A stretch of 64,000 bases of DNA from Arcobacter acticola (GTDB lineage: Bacteria > Campylobacterota > Campylobacteria > Campylobacterales > Arcobacteraceae): positions 744,001-808,000 of the forward strand of contig NZ_CP042652.1 of NCBI RefSeq assembly GCF_013177675.1. The letters run 5' to 3'. Positions 1-7,025 of the stretch are shown piece after piece. The first letter of the stretch is position 1. The number at the start of each line of letters is the position of its first letter. The notes under the pieces were generated by a model. That model saw only the letters and a list, made by a program, of their open reading frames with translations, made no database searches and was not told where the DNA came from. The translations under genes were made by a program, and so were the position numbers.

Positions 1-1029
1 TTTACCATTGTTAGCATCACCATTTGGATGTTTTAACTCATTATTAACAAATGCGCTATACTCAACATTTTGAACGTTTTTAATTAAGTTGATTCTTGAG
101 AAAGAAGCAACAGAAGAAATAGTTGTATACATAATTGCAATAAATACTAATGCCCAACCAGCAGATACTCTTGCATCTTTAACAGTTGGTACTGTAAAGA
201 ATCTAACAATAACGTGTGGTAAACCAGCAGTTCCTAACATTAATGCAGTTGTTAACATAAACATGTTCCATAAGTTACCTGGCTTAGTATATTCTGCAAA
301 ACCTAAGTCAACTAAAGATTGATCAAGTGCATGTAAAAGATAAGTTCCTTCAGGAATAACTTGTACACCATTACTAAATGCAAATGTAGTTGTAGCAAAA
401 ATACCTAATTGTGGTAAGAATGTATCAGTTACTTGTAATGATAAGAAGATTGCAGGAATCATATATGCAAAAATCATAACAACATATTGAGCAACTTGTG
501 TATATGTAATACCTTTCATACCACCAAGAACTGAGTAGAAGAATACAATAGCCATACCAATAAGTACACCTGTATTTACATCAACTTGTAAGAATCTTGA
601 GAATACGATACCAACCCCTCTCATTTGTCCAGCAACATAAGTGAACGAAACGAAAATAACACCAATAACCGCAACTAATCTTGCCGTATCCGAATAATAT
701 CTATCTCCAACGAAGTCAGGAACAGTAAATTTACCAAATTTTCTTAAATATGGAGCTAATAACATAGCTAGTAGAACGTATCCACCAGTCCATCCCATTA
801 AGTAAGCACCACCATCAGAACCTTTAAAAGAAATGATACCTGCTAATGAGATGAAAGAAGCTGCTGACATCCAGTCTGCCGCTGTTGCCATACCATTTGC
901 AACAGGGTGAACTCCACCACCTGCAACATAGAAATCCTTAGTTGAACCAGCTTTTGCCCAAAGTGCAATACCAATATAAACTGCGAACGAAACACCTACG
1001 AATAGGTAAATTAATGATTGTAATTCCAT
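1..1029 (-). CDS. Sodium/solute symporter, N-terminal part (cut by window edge)
   Basis: The first 343 codons of a Na+-coupled inner-membrane symporter are visible. It resembles ActP and the VC_2705-type transporters that carry acetate or other small carboxylates. Translation from the ATG at 1029 begins MELQSLIYLFVGVSF and continues with the family's STKDFYVAGG and ATAADWMSAASFISLAG segments, then repeated hydrophobic helices. The 3' end lies outside the window. It sits 12 bp downstream of a DUF4212 gene, the usual operon partner of this subfamily. The substrate cannot be read from sequence; acetate or another organic acid is inferred. Confidence 0.9.
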   Translation of the reverse strand, partial: MELQSLIYLFVGVSFAVYIGIALWAKAGSTKDFYVAGGGVHPVANGMATAADWMSAASFISLAGIISFKGSDGGAYLMGWTGGYVLLAMLLAPYLRKFGKFTVPDFVGDRYYSDTARLVAVIGVIFVSFTYVAGQMRGVGIVFSRFLQVDVNTGVLIGMAIVFFYSVLGGMKGITYTQVAQYVVMIFAYMIPAIFLSLQVTDTFLPQLGIFATTTFAFSNGVQVIPEGTYLLHALDQSLVDLGFAEYTKPGNLWNMFMLTTALMLGTAGLPHVIVRFFTVPTVKDARVSAGWALVFIAIMYTTISSVASFSRINLIKNVQNVEYSAFVNNELKHPNGDANNGK

Positions 1030-1041
1030 ATTTCCTACCCC

Positions 1042-1296
1042 TTATTCGTGAACGCCGTATTTTTCATCAATTCCTGTCATTACTTTTACGTAAACAAAAA
1101 TTAAAATAACAAATACATAAATTGCACCTTGTTGTGCAAACCAATAACCTAGTTTAACTCCACTTATTTCAATAGCGTTAAGTTCGTTGATAAATAAAAT
1201 TCCACAACCAAAAGAAACTACGAACCAAACTACAAGTAGTTTAATGATCATAGAAATATTTTCTTTCCAGTATGCTTGTGCTTTTTCTGGACTCAT
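1042..1296 (-). CDS. DUF4212 small membrane subunit of the symporter
   Basis: This 84-residue protein has two hydrophobic segments (about residues 18-37 and 48-72) and the N-terminal YWKEN stretch typical of DUF4212, the putative small subunit encoded before VC_2705-type symporters. I chose the ATG at 1296 because an AAGGAG ribosome site lies six bases upstream. A longer reading from a TTG at 1311 would overlap that site. It is transcribed just ahead of the symporter, so the two probably form one transport unit. Confidence 0.85.
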   Translation of the reverse strand: MSPEKAQAYWKENISMIIKLLVVWFVVSFGCGILFINELNAIEISGVKLGYWFAQQGAIYVFVILIFVYVKVMTGIDEKYGVHE

Positions 1297-1453
1297 TTTG
1301 CTCTCCTTCAAAATTTTTCATATCAAACAAAATAAATTGTTTAATAAGTTAACATTGAAATTATAATAGTAGTGAATAGCAAAAAGATAGCAATTGAATT
1401 TTTTTTATGAATTTTATGATTATTTTTTATGAATTAATGTTTTTAGTGAAGAT

Positions 1454-1475
1454 AAAGCCCTTTAAATAGGGCTTT
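1454..1475 (-). terminator. Stem-loop terminator after the response regulator
   Basis: AAAGCCC (1454-1460) pairs with GGGCTTT (1469-1475) around an 8-base loop, and it overlaps the stop codon of the response regulator. On the minus strand it is followed by TATCTTC, a modest T-rich tail. It separates the two-component operon from the symporter operon. Confidence 0.6.
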
Positions 1476-2136
1476 AAACAGAGTAGTATCTGTCTATTTT
1501 ATATCCAAGACCTCTTATGTTTTTTATGAAATCTTCTTTTAATGCTTTTTTTAACCTAGAAATTTCAGCTCTTATTGTTGGGTTGTCAATAATTTCTCCA
1601 TCCCAGATATCCATTCTGAATCTTTCAAAGTCTACAATCATATTAATATTAAGAGCTAAAATATGTATGATTTCTAACTGTTTTTTAGTTAAATTTTGAG
1701 GTTCTCCATTAAAATATAGAGTTTGTTTATCTTTTGCATAAGAATAATTTTCTGAAAACTTAATATGTGAAGTATTATTTTGTTCTTTTTTTAATATTTG
1801 ATTGATTTTAATGCCTAATTCACCAAGATGAAAAGGTTTTTTGATATATTCTCTACATCCAAGATTATATGCCTTACTAATATCTTCTATATCTATAAGA
1901 GCTGAAATAAATATAGTTGGAATATATATTTTTTGTCTATTTAATTCAGTTAATATTTCAAAACCATCTTTTGTTGGAACATTTATATCAAGAACCAATA
2001 AATCATAAGAGTTATTAATTGTATTCAATACTTCTTGTCCATCACAAAAACTTTCAACCATATGTCCTATATTTTTCAAATACTCGCTAATCGCATTATT
2101 AAGCATTAGCTCATCTTCAAGCAGTAGTATTTTCAT
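1474..2136 (-). CDS. OmpR-type response regulator
   Basis: This 220-residue DNA-binding response regulator has a receiver domain (about 1-120) with acidic cluster E7-D8-E9, phospho-acceptor D50 in LLVLDINVP and the conserved lysine at K99/K100 followed by P. The C-terminal winged helix (about 130-218) ends in the R-G-L-G-Y-K motif typical of OmpR/PhoB DNA-binding domains. Its start overlaps the end of the kinase gene by 20 bp, so the pair is translationally coupled. The targets are unknown. The adjacent carboxylate-type symporter is a plausible one, by position only. Confidence 0.92.
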   Translation of the reverse strand: MKILLLEDELMLNNAISEYLKNIGHMVESFCDGQEVLNTINNSYDLLVLDINVPTKDGFEILTELNRQKIYIPTIFISALIDIEDISKAYNLGCREYIKKPFHLGELGIKINQILKKEQNNTSHIKFSENYSYAKDKQTLYFNGEPQNLTKKQLEIIHILALNINMIVDFERFRMDIWDGEIIDNPTIRAEISRLKKALKEDFIKNIRGLGYKIDRYYSV

Positions 2137-3697
2137 TTATTCTAAACCTATAAGTAAATTTTGTCTTTTTTTCATTAGATTGAAGGTTAATTATAACTAA
2201 ATTTTTATCACAAATATCTTTTACTATTTTTAGTCCTAATCCAAAACCACCTCGAGCTGAATTTTCTCTATAAAAATCATCAAAGATTTTTTCTACTGAT
2301 TCTATTTCTTTAGAATGGGTTGTAACACTAAATTCAATTTCAGTATCATTTAAATACTCTAGTTTTACAAATATTGGCGATTTTGCATAGGAATATTTTA
2401 TTGCATTGGATAAATTATTATCAATAATTCTTTGTAATTCAGTATTATTAAATTTAATATACATGTCTTCATCGATATTATTTATAAAATATAATGAATT
2501 AGATACGGCAATTTCTTCGAAATAACTTAATCTTTCAAATAATATTTTACTAAAATCTAAATATTCTTTTTCGTAGATTACTCTATCTCTTTTTATCAAA
2601 TATGATAAGTCATCATAAATATATTGAATAATTTTAGAACCAGATTCTATATTTGTAATATATTTGTTATTTGGAATTTTCATTTTTAATAAATCTATAT
2701 TTGTTTGTATTATTGCTAAAGGAGTATTTATTTCATGAACAGAATTTTTTATAAATGTTTTTTGAGATTCAATTAATTTTGTTAGCTCTTTAGTCTTTTC
2801 AGATACATTATACTCAAGATTTTTATTTAAGTCTTCTAACATATGAGTTTTTAATTTTATATTATTCATAGCATCAGTTGCATAGTTTGCAATTACTTTA
2901 AACTCTCCAAATATAATTCTATTTTGATTTATTGGATTATCATTCTTTTGTGATTCTTTAAAATATTTACCTATTTCTTTAACATCATTTACTATTAAAA
3001 TAGTAGCATTTTTATAAATAAATATTGAGTATAAAACAAGCATAATTGTAAGAGATGTAATTTGAAGTGTATAATTTGAAATCTTTTGATTATATTCATC
3101 TTCTTTTTCTTTTACTAACTTATCAATCTCATCTAAATATACACCTCTCCCAATCGTCCAGTTCCATTCTTTATATGAATTTGCATAAGAAATTTTTTTT
3201 GCATCTTTAAAAATAGCTAATTTATACCAAAGGTATTCTATATATCCACCATTAGGTTTTTGTGATATATTAATTAACTCTTTTATTACTTCCCTTCCTT
3301 CTTTATCTTTTAATTCAAGATATCGATGACCTTCTTTATCTTTTGAAATTGGTGAGTATAAACTTACTCCATTAAAATCATATATGAAAAGATATTCGTT
3401 TATATTGTCAACTCTTAGCTCATGAAGCGCTTCTAAAACTTCTTTTTTTATTGTTTCTTGAGTTTTTGTTTTTTTATATTTGTTATCATAATATTTAATA
3501 AAACTAATTATTGAATTAACGTCATTTTTTAATAATTCTTTTTGACTGTTCGTATAATCTGTTTTAAGGTTTTCTGTTTTATCTTGAAGTTCATCATGGG
3601 CATTGTTAATAATTATAAAAGTAAAAAAAGATATTAGGACTACAATAAATAATATACTATAGACAATTAAATGATAGAGACTTTTTGCTTTTAACAT
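2117..3697 (-). CDS. Cache-domain sensor histidine kinase
   Basis: This 526-residue membrane kinase has TM1 at about residues 10-31, a periplasmic single-Cache-like sensor (about 85-195, with the FIYDFNGVSLYSP and EWNWTIGRGVYLDEI signatures) and TM2 at about 210-228. A coiled linker follows, then the phospho-acceptor histidine H321 in NSVHEINTPLAI. The ATPase domain shows an N-box (NNLSNAIKYS) and a G-box (GGFGLGLKI). Such Cache domains usually bind small organic acids, which fits the neighbouring symporter, but the ligand is inferred. AAAGG precedes the ATG. It is the first gene of the kinase-regulator operon. Confidence 0.9.
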   Translation of the reverse strand: MLKAKSLYHLIVYSILFIVVLISFFTFIIINNAHDELQDKTENLKTDYTNSQKELLKNDVNSIISFIKYYDNKYKKTKTQETIKKEVLEALHELRVDNINEYLFIYDFNGVSLYSPISKDKEGHRYLELKDKEGREVIKELINISQKPNGGYIEYLWYKLAIFKDAKKISYANSYKEWNWTIGRGVYLDEIDKLVKEKEDEYNQKISNYTLQITSLTIMLVLYSIFIYKNATILIVNDVKEIGKYFKESQKNDNPINQNRIIFGEFKVIANYATDAMNNIKLKTHMLEDLNKNLEYNVSEKTKELTKLIESQKTFIKNSVHEINTPLAIIQTNIDLLKMKIPNNKYITNIESGSKIIQYIYDDLSYLIKRDRVIYEKEYLDFSKILFERLSYFEEIAVSNSLYFINNIDEDMYIKFNNTELQRIIDNNLSNAIKYSYAKSPIFVKLEYLNDTEIEFSVTTHSKEIESVEKIFDDFYRENSARGGFGLGLKIVKDICDKNLVIINLQSNEKKTKFTYRFRINENTTA

Positions 3698-3773
3698 GTG
3701 ATAACCTTTTATTTTAAAGGTAAGATAATATCAGATTTTATATAAGGATTTTCTTTTGAAGAAATTAAATAAG

Positions 3774-3850
3774 TGGCGCGGTTGAAGGGACTCGAACCCT
3801 CGACCTCCTGCGTGACAGGCAGGCATTCTAACCAACTAAACTACAACCGC
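3774..3850 (-). tRNA. tRNA-Asp (GTC), copy 1
   Basis: The 77-nt cloverleaf includes an encoded CCA. The acceptor stem GCGGTTG pairs with CAACCGC, the anticodon loop CTGTCAC gives GTC, and the T-arm contains GTTCGAG. It is the last gene of the block. Position 25 is U, giving a G10-U25 wobble, where copy 2 has a Watson-Crick pair. Confidence 0.97.
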
Positions 3851-3943
3851 ACTTAAAAAATACTGTTTATACTAAATAAACAGAAGTCACAAAAAATATT
3901 TTTAAAAATCTAATGCTACTGCATTTTATAACTTTTAAAAAAG

Positions 3944-4019
3944 TGGTGGTCGATATAAGACTCGAACTTATGACATCTACCTTGTAAGGGTAGCGCTCTA
4001 CCAACTGAGCTAATCGACC
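3944..4019 (-). tRNA. tRNA-Val (TAC), copy 1
   Basis: The 76-nt cloverleaf has acceptor GGTCGAT/ATCGACC with A73 and encoded CCA. The anticodon loop CTTACAA gives TAC. Confidence 0.97.
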
Positions 4020-4037
4020 AATTTGTTGCAAAAGGCT

Positions 4038-4112
4038 TGGTGACCCCTAGGGGATTTGAACCCCTGTGGCATGGATGAAAACCATGAATCCTAACCGTTA
4101 GATGAAGGGGCC
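4038..4112 (-). tRNA. tRNA-Glu (TTC), copy 1
   Basis: The 75-nt cloverleaf has acceptor GGCCCCT/AGGGGTC and encoded CCA. The anticodon loop TTTTCAT gives TTC. Confidence 0.97.
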
Positions 4113-4133
4113 AAGATTGCAACAATAAATAAA

Positions 4134-4209
4134 TGGTGACCCGTGATGGATTCGAACCATCGGCCCCCTCATTAAAAGTGAGATGCTCTACCGGCTGAGC
4201 TAACGGGTC
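4134..4209 (-). tRNA. tRNA-Lys (TTT), copy 1
   Basis: The 76-nt cloverleaf has acceptor GACCCGT/ACGGGTC and encoded CCA. The anticodon loop CTTTTAA gives TTT. Confidence 0.97.
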
Positions 4210-4228
4210 ACATAAACAAAATAAAAAG

Positions 4229-4305
4229 TGGCGCGGTAGAAGGGACTCGAACCCTCGACCTCCTGCGTGACAGGCAGGCGTTCTAACCAACTAAACTACT
4301 ACCGC
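4229..4305 (-). tRNA. tRNA-Asp (GTC), copy 2
   Basis: The 77-nt cloverleaf has acceptor GCGGTAG/CTACCGC and encoded CCA, with anticodon GTC. Compared with copy 1, base pair 6-67 is A-U instead of U-A, and position 25 is C, making G10-C25. Both changes keep the fold, so this gene looks functional. Confidence 0.97.
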
Positions 4306-4397
4306 GCTTAAAAATACTGTTTATACTAAATAAACAGAAGTCACAAAAAATATTTTTAAAAATCTAATGCTACTGCATTTTATAACTTTTAAAAAAG

Positions 4398-4473
4398 TGG
4401 TGGTCGATATAAGACTCGAACTTATGACATCTACCTTGTAAGGGTAGCGCTCTACCAACTGAGCTAATCGACC
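4398..4473 (-). tRNA. tRNA-Val (TAC), copy 2
   Basis: The 76-nt gene matches copy 1 at every position I compared: same acceptor, TAC anticodon and encoded CCA. Confidence 0.97.
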
Positions 4474-4491
4474 AATTTGTTGCAAAAGGCT

Positions 4492-4566
4492 TGGTGACCC
4501 CTAGGGGATTTGAACCCCTGTGGCATGGATGAAAACCATGAATCCTAACCGTTAGATGAAGGGGCC
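4492..4566 (-). tRNA. tRNA-Glu (TTC), copy 2
   Basis: The 75-nt gene matches copy 1, with TTC anticodon and encoded CCA. Confidence 0.97.
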
Positions 4567-4587
4567 AAGATTGCAACAATAAATAAA

Positions 4588-4663
4588 TGGTGACCCGTGA
4601 TGGATTCGAACCATCGGCCCCCTCATTAAAAGTGAGATGCTCTACCGGCTGAGCTAACGGGTC
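4588..4663 (-). tRNA. tRNA-Lys (TTT), copy 2
   Basis: The 76-nt gene matches copy 1, with TTT anticodon and encoded CCA. It is the first tRNA of the whole operon, about 40 nt from the predicted transcription start. Confidence 0.97.
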
Positions 4664-4709
4664 ACATTTGTTTGCCCTTTTTAAGTTGTTCTACTTAAAT
4701 TGGACTGGA

Positions 4710-4738
4710 ATTATAATAGCTTTTAATTTATTTGTCAA
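4710..4738 (-). promoter_or_regulatory. Consensus sigma70 promoter of the tRNA operon
   Basis: On the minus strand a perfect TTGACA (4738-4733) is followed by a 17-bp spacer and a perfect TATAAT (4715-4710). Most promoters of this lineage show only the -10 box, so this is a strong one, as expected for stable RNA. The -35 box lies inside the last sense codons (Leu-Asp-Lys) of pncC. Confidence 0.85.
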
Positions 4739-5234
4739 GAGTATTTTGAAGAAATTTTAAAATTTCTTTCAAGGAGTGTTTTGCTGCTTGTATTTGTACT
4801 TCCTCTCTTGAACCTTTAAAGTAGTGTATATTTACGTTTTTATGGTACTTTGAGTCACTAATACCAATTACTACAGTGCCCACAGGTTTGTTTTTTGTGT
4901 CACCTGTTGGACCGGCAATTCCTGATATCGCAATGGCATAATCAGCTTCAAATTTGCTAATTACACCCTCTAGCATTTCACTAACAACTTCACAACTTAC
5001 TGCTCCAAAATTCTCTAAAGTTTCATTTTTCACTTTTAATTCTTGATTTTTTATTTTATTTGAGTAGGTAACTATACTTCCATTAAAAATATCAGAAGAT
5101 CCTGCTATTTTTGTAATCATTGATGCTACTAATCCACCTGTACATGATTCAGCACTTGTTATTGTTTGTTTATTTGCTCTTAAAAGCTCTTGAAGTTTTA
5201 TCATATCATTGTTATTGAAAATATCATTATACAT
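4728..5234 (-). CDS. pncC: Nicotinamide-nucleotide amidase, CinA C-terminal family
   Basis: This 168-residue stand-alone CinA C-terminal domain is predicted to hydrolyse nicotinamide mononucleotide to nicotinate mononucleotide and ammonia in pyridine-nucleotide salvage. Family signatures are TSAESCTGGLVASMIT (about 26-41), the GSSDIFNGSIVTYSN segment, and AIAISGIAGPTG. The N-terminal MoCF-like half of full-length CinA is absent, which is common. Its last codons double as the -35 box of the tRNA operon promoter. It is followed on the same strand by the tRNAs and preceded by mqo. Confidence 0.9.
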   Translation of the reverse strand: MYNDIFNNNDMIKLQELLRANKQTITSAESCTGGLVASMITKIAGSSDIFNGSIVTYSNKIKNQELKVKNETLENFGAVSCEVVSEMLEGVISKFEADYAIAISGIAGPTGDTKNKPVGTVVIGISDSKYHKNVNIHYFKGSREEVQIQAAKHSLKEILKFLQNTLDK

Positions 5235-5331
5235 GGTTTATAGCCTTTAAAATTAATTTATATGGCTATTTTAATTAATTATTATTAAGAAGAAGATAAT
5301 TTAAGTAGATTTATTTATTGGAATAAGTATT

Positions 5332-5364
5332 AAATATAATAAGAGTTGAACTCTTATTATATTT
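5332..5364 (-). terminator. 14-bp stem-loop downstream of mqo
   Basis: AAATATAATAAGAG (5332-5345) pairs perfectly with CTCTTATTATATTT (5351-5364) around TTGAA. It lies 20 bp beyond the mqo stop and probably ends that transcript. The T-rich arm is part of the stem and there is no long T tail, so efficiency is uncertain. Confidence 0.55.
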
Positions 5365-5383
5365 TATTAATTGTAGAAAAAAT

Positions 5384-6748
5384 TTAAGCTATTTCAGGAT
5401 CTGTTAAATCAGCTAAGAAAGCAGCTTCATCAAATTCTAAATTTAAATATTCACAAACAACTTTAATATCTCTTTCTGCATTTCCTAAACAAGAAGTTGC
5501 CCCTGGAGATGGAGTCATATTAAAGATGATTCCTTTACCTTCACTTAGTGAAGCTTCACCAAGCATTAGTTTTTTCTCAGTTTTATTAAGAACTTGAGGT
5601 CTAACACCACCAAATCCTTTTGCATATTCTAAATCATCAACAGTTAAAGAAGGAACGATTTTTCTTGCATCTTTAACGAATAAACCTTTGTTTATTCCTG
5701 GAACTTCAAATAAGAAGTTTTTAAATACATAGTTTCTAATTTCAGAATCTTTTAATAAATCCCAGAAGATTTTTAAAATACTTCCATCAATATTCATTGT
5801 TTTTAAACATTGGAATATTGATTTACCACCTTTGTATCTTTCAAGAACAAGTAATGCAAGTGCAGTTGGTCCAAATCTAGTTTTTCCATTTTCTAAGATA
5901 TCCGGATCTCCATGAAGTGCAGCAAATGGTAATTTATCATTTTGTACCATATAAACTTTACCATTTAAGAACTCACCATTTGTAATATAAAATGATCCAG
6001 CCATTGATAAAGAACCCATATGTTTTCCATAACCCATTTTATGAGCTAAGAATAATGAGTGAGCACCAGCATTTACTACTACGAAATCAGCCGTATAAAC
6101 AGTTCCATTAACAGTAGTTAATTTATATTTGTCTCCAACTTTTTCAATATCTTCAACTTCAGAGTTAAAGAAAATATCAGTTGTTTTTGTACTATCAGCA
6201 TTTTGTCCAGCTTTTGCTAATTCTTTTGTCATAGCACCAAAGTCAACTGTTGTATATTGATCTTTAGCTCCCATTGCTACGATTGGTTCTGGTCTATCTT
6301 TAGTTTGTTCTTTATCAGCATAAACTAATTTAGGCTCTAATTCTCTTAAAGTTTCTTTATCCCATAATTCTAAATAAGGAAAAACTTCTTTAAATTCATT
6401 ATATCTTTTTGTAATAAACTCAACTTCTTTTTCACCTACACCTAAAGCCATTTTTTGGTGTTTAAACATAATTTTGTCTTGTAAATCATATTGTAAACAG
6501 AACTTTTCAATCATTTTTGCAGTTCTTTTTGTAATTTTAGCCTTAGACAATGTATAGTTAGTTTCAATATCACCTACGTGAATTGTTTGAGAGTTACTTG
6601 TACCTTTTGAGTTCAAAGTTGCAAGATCTTCATATTTTTCTAGTAAACAGATGTTTTTTGCAGTTGAGTATTTAGCAAGCTCATAAAATAAAGCAGCTCC
6701 AGAGATTCCCCCACCTACAATTACGACTTCATAGTGTTTTTCGTTCAT
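5384..6748 (-). CDS. mqo: Malate:quinone oxidoreductase (FAD-dependent)
   Basis: This 454-residue flavoprotein is predicted to oxidise malate to oxaloacetate and pass electrons to the quinone pool at the inner membrane face, as in the TCA cycle of Campylobacterota that lack or supplement NAD-malate dehydrogenase. The N-terminal Rossmann motif VVIVGGGISGAALFYELAK binds FAD. Downstream are the family blocks SNSQTIHVGDIETNY and GFGGVRPQV, and a C-terminal TPSPGATSCLGNAERD. Length fits the shorter Mqo branch. AGGAA precedes the ATG. The 277-bp region upstream holds paired TTGTACA sites that could regulate it. Other FAD-dependent 2-hydroxyacid oxidases are the main alternative. Confidence 0.85.
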   Translation of the reverse strand: MNEKHYEVVIVGGGISGAALFYELAKYSTAKNICLLEKYEDLATLNSKGTSNSQTIHVGDIETNYTLSKAKITKRTAKMIEKFCLQYDLQDKIMFKHQKMALGVGEKEVEFITKRYNEFKEVFPYLELWDKETLRELEPKLVYADKEQTKDRPEPIVAMGAKDQYTTVDFGAMTKELAKAGQNADSTKTTDIFFNSEVEDIEKVGDKYKLTTVNGTVYTADFVVVNAGAHSLFLAHKMGYGKHMGSLSMAGSFYITNGEFLNGKVYMVQNDKLPFAALHGDPDILENGKTRFGPTALALLVLERYKGGKSIFQCLKTMNIDGSILKIFWDLLKDSEIRNYVFKNFLFEVPGINKGLFVKDARKIVPSLTVDDLEYAKGFGGVRPQVLNKTEKKLMLGEASLSEGKGIIFNMTPSPGATSCLGNAERDIKVVCEYLNLEFDEAAFLADLTDPEIA

Positions 6749-6889
6749 TTAGCATTCCTATGTTTTTGTGAAATATCTGATGATTCTATCATATAATTTT
6801 TATATTTTGCATAAATAAAACACAAAATTGTGCAATTAGTAAATAATTTATAGATTTTAGTAACACCTAATTTATATAGTATATATATG

Positions 6890-6912
6890 ATTGTACATAT
6901 ATTGTACAATAT
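6890..6912. promoter_or_regulatory. Paired TTGTACA operator-like sites between mqo and ileS
   Basis: TTGTACA occurs at 6891-6897 and 6902-6908, with GTAC centres 11 bp apart, which puts them on the same DNA face. The right-hand copy lies in a perfect 14-bp palindrome, ATATTGTACAATAT (6899-6912). The arrangement suggests a dimeric or tetrameric repressor or activator site. It is about 140 bp upstream of mqo and 60 bp upstream of the ileS -10 box. Confidence 0.4.
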
Positions 6913-6969
6913 GTTTAAAAAAAGTCATTTGATTTTTTATTGATAAATATAGTTTTAAATTAAATTAGA

Positions 6970-6975
6970 TATAAT
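6970..6975 (+). promoter_or_regulatory. -10 box of ileS promoter
   Basis: TATAAT lies about 50 bp before the ileS ATG. No canonical -35 lies at the right distance. The upstream DNA is T/A-periodic, as usual for Campylobacterota sigma70 promoters. Confidence 0.55.
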
Positions 6976-7025
6976 CTACGATTTAATGAAAAACTATAAA
7001 TATTTTGAATAATGAAGGTGTTATA

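Larger units (their letters stand above)
3771..4667 (-). repeat. Tandem duplication of a four-tRNA block (about 454 bp unit)
   Basis: Two head-to-tail copies, roughly 3771-4213 and 4226-4667, each carry tRNA-Lys, Glu, Val and Asp in transcription order (minus strand). Offsets between equivalent genes are 454-455 bp. The Val, Glu and Lys genes and the spacers look essentially identical between copies. The Asp copies differ by a compensated acceptor-stem pair. Each Asp-Val spacer also carries an 8-bp inverted repeat (CTGTTTAT/ATAAACAG at 3863-3883 and 4317-4337), possibly a processing hairpin. Confidence 0.95.

Noticed and set aside
3916-4579. Two open reading frames of 124 and 69 codons on the minus strand across the tRNA block
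   Set aside because: They lie directly over tRNA genes, repeat with the tRNA duplication, and have no independent coding signal; the tRNAs explain the sequence.
7005-7025. Upstream TTG start for ileS
   Set aside because: It has no ribosome site, while GAAGGTG and the family-typical N-terminus support 7026.
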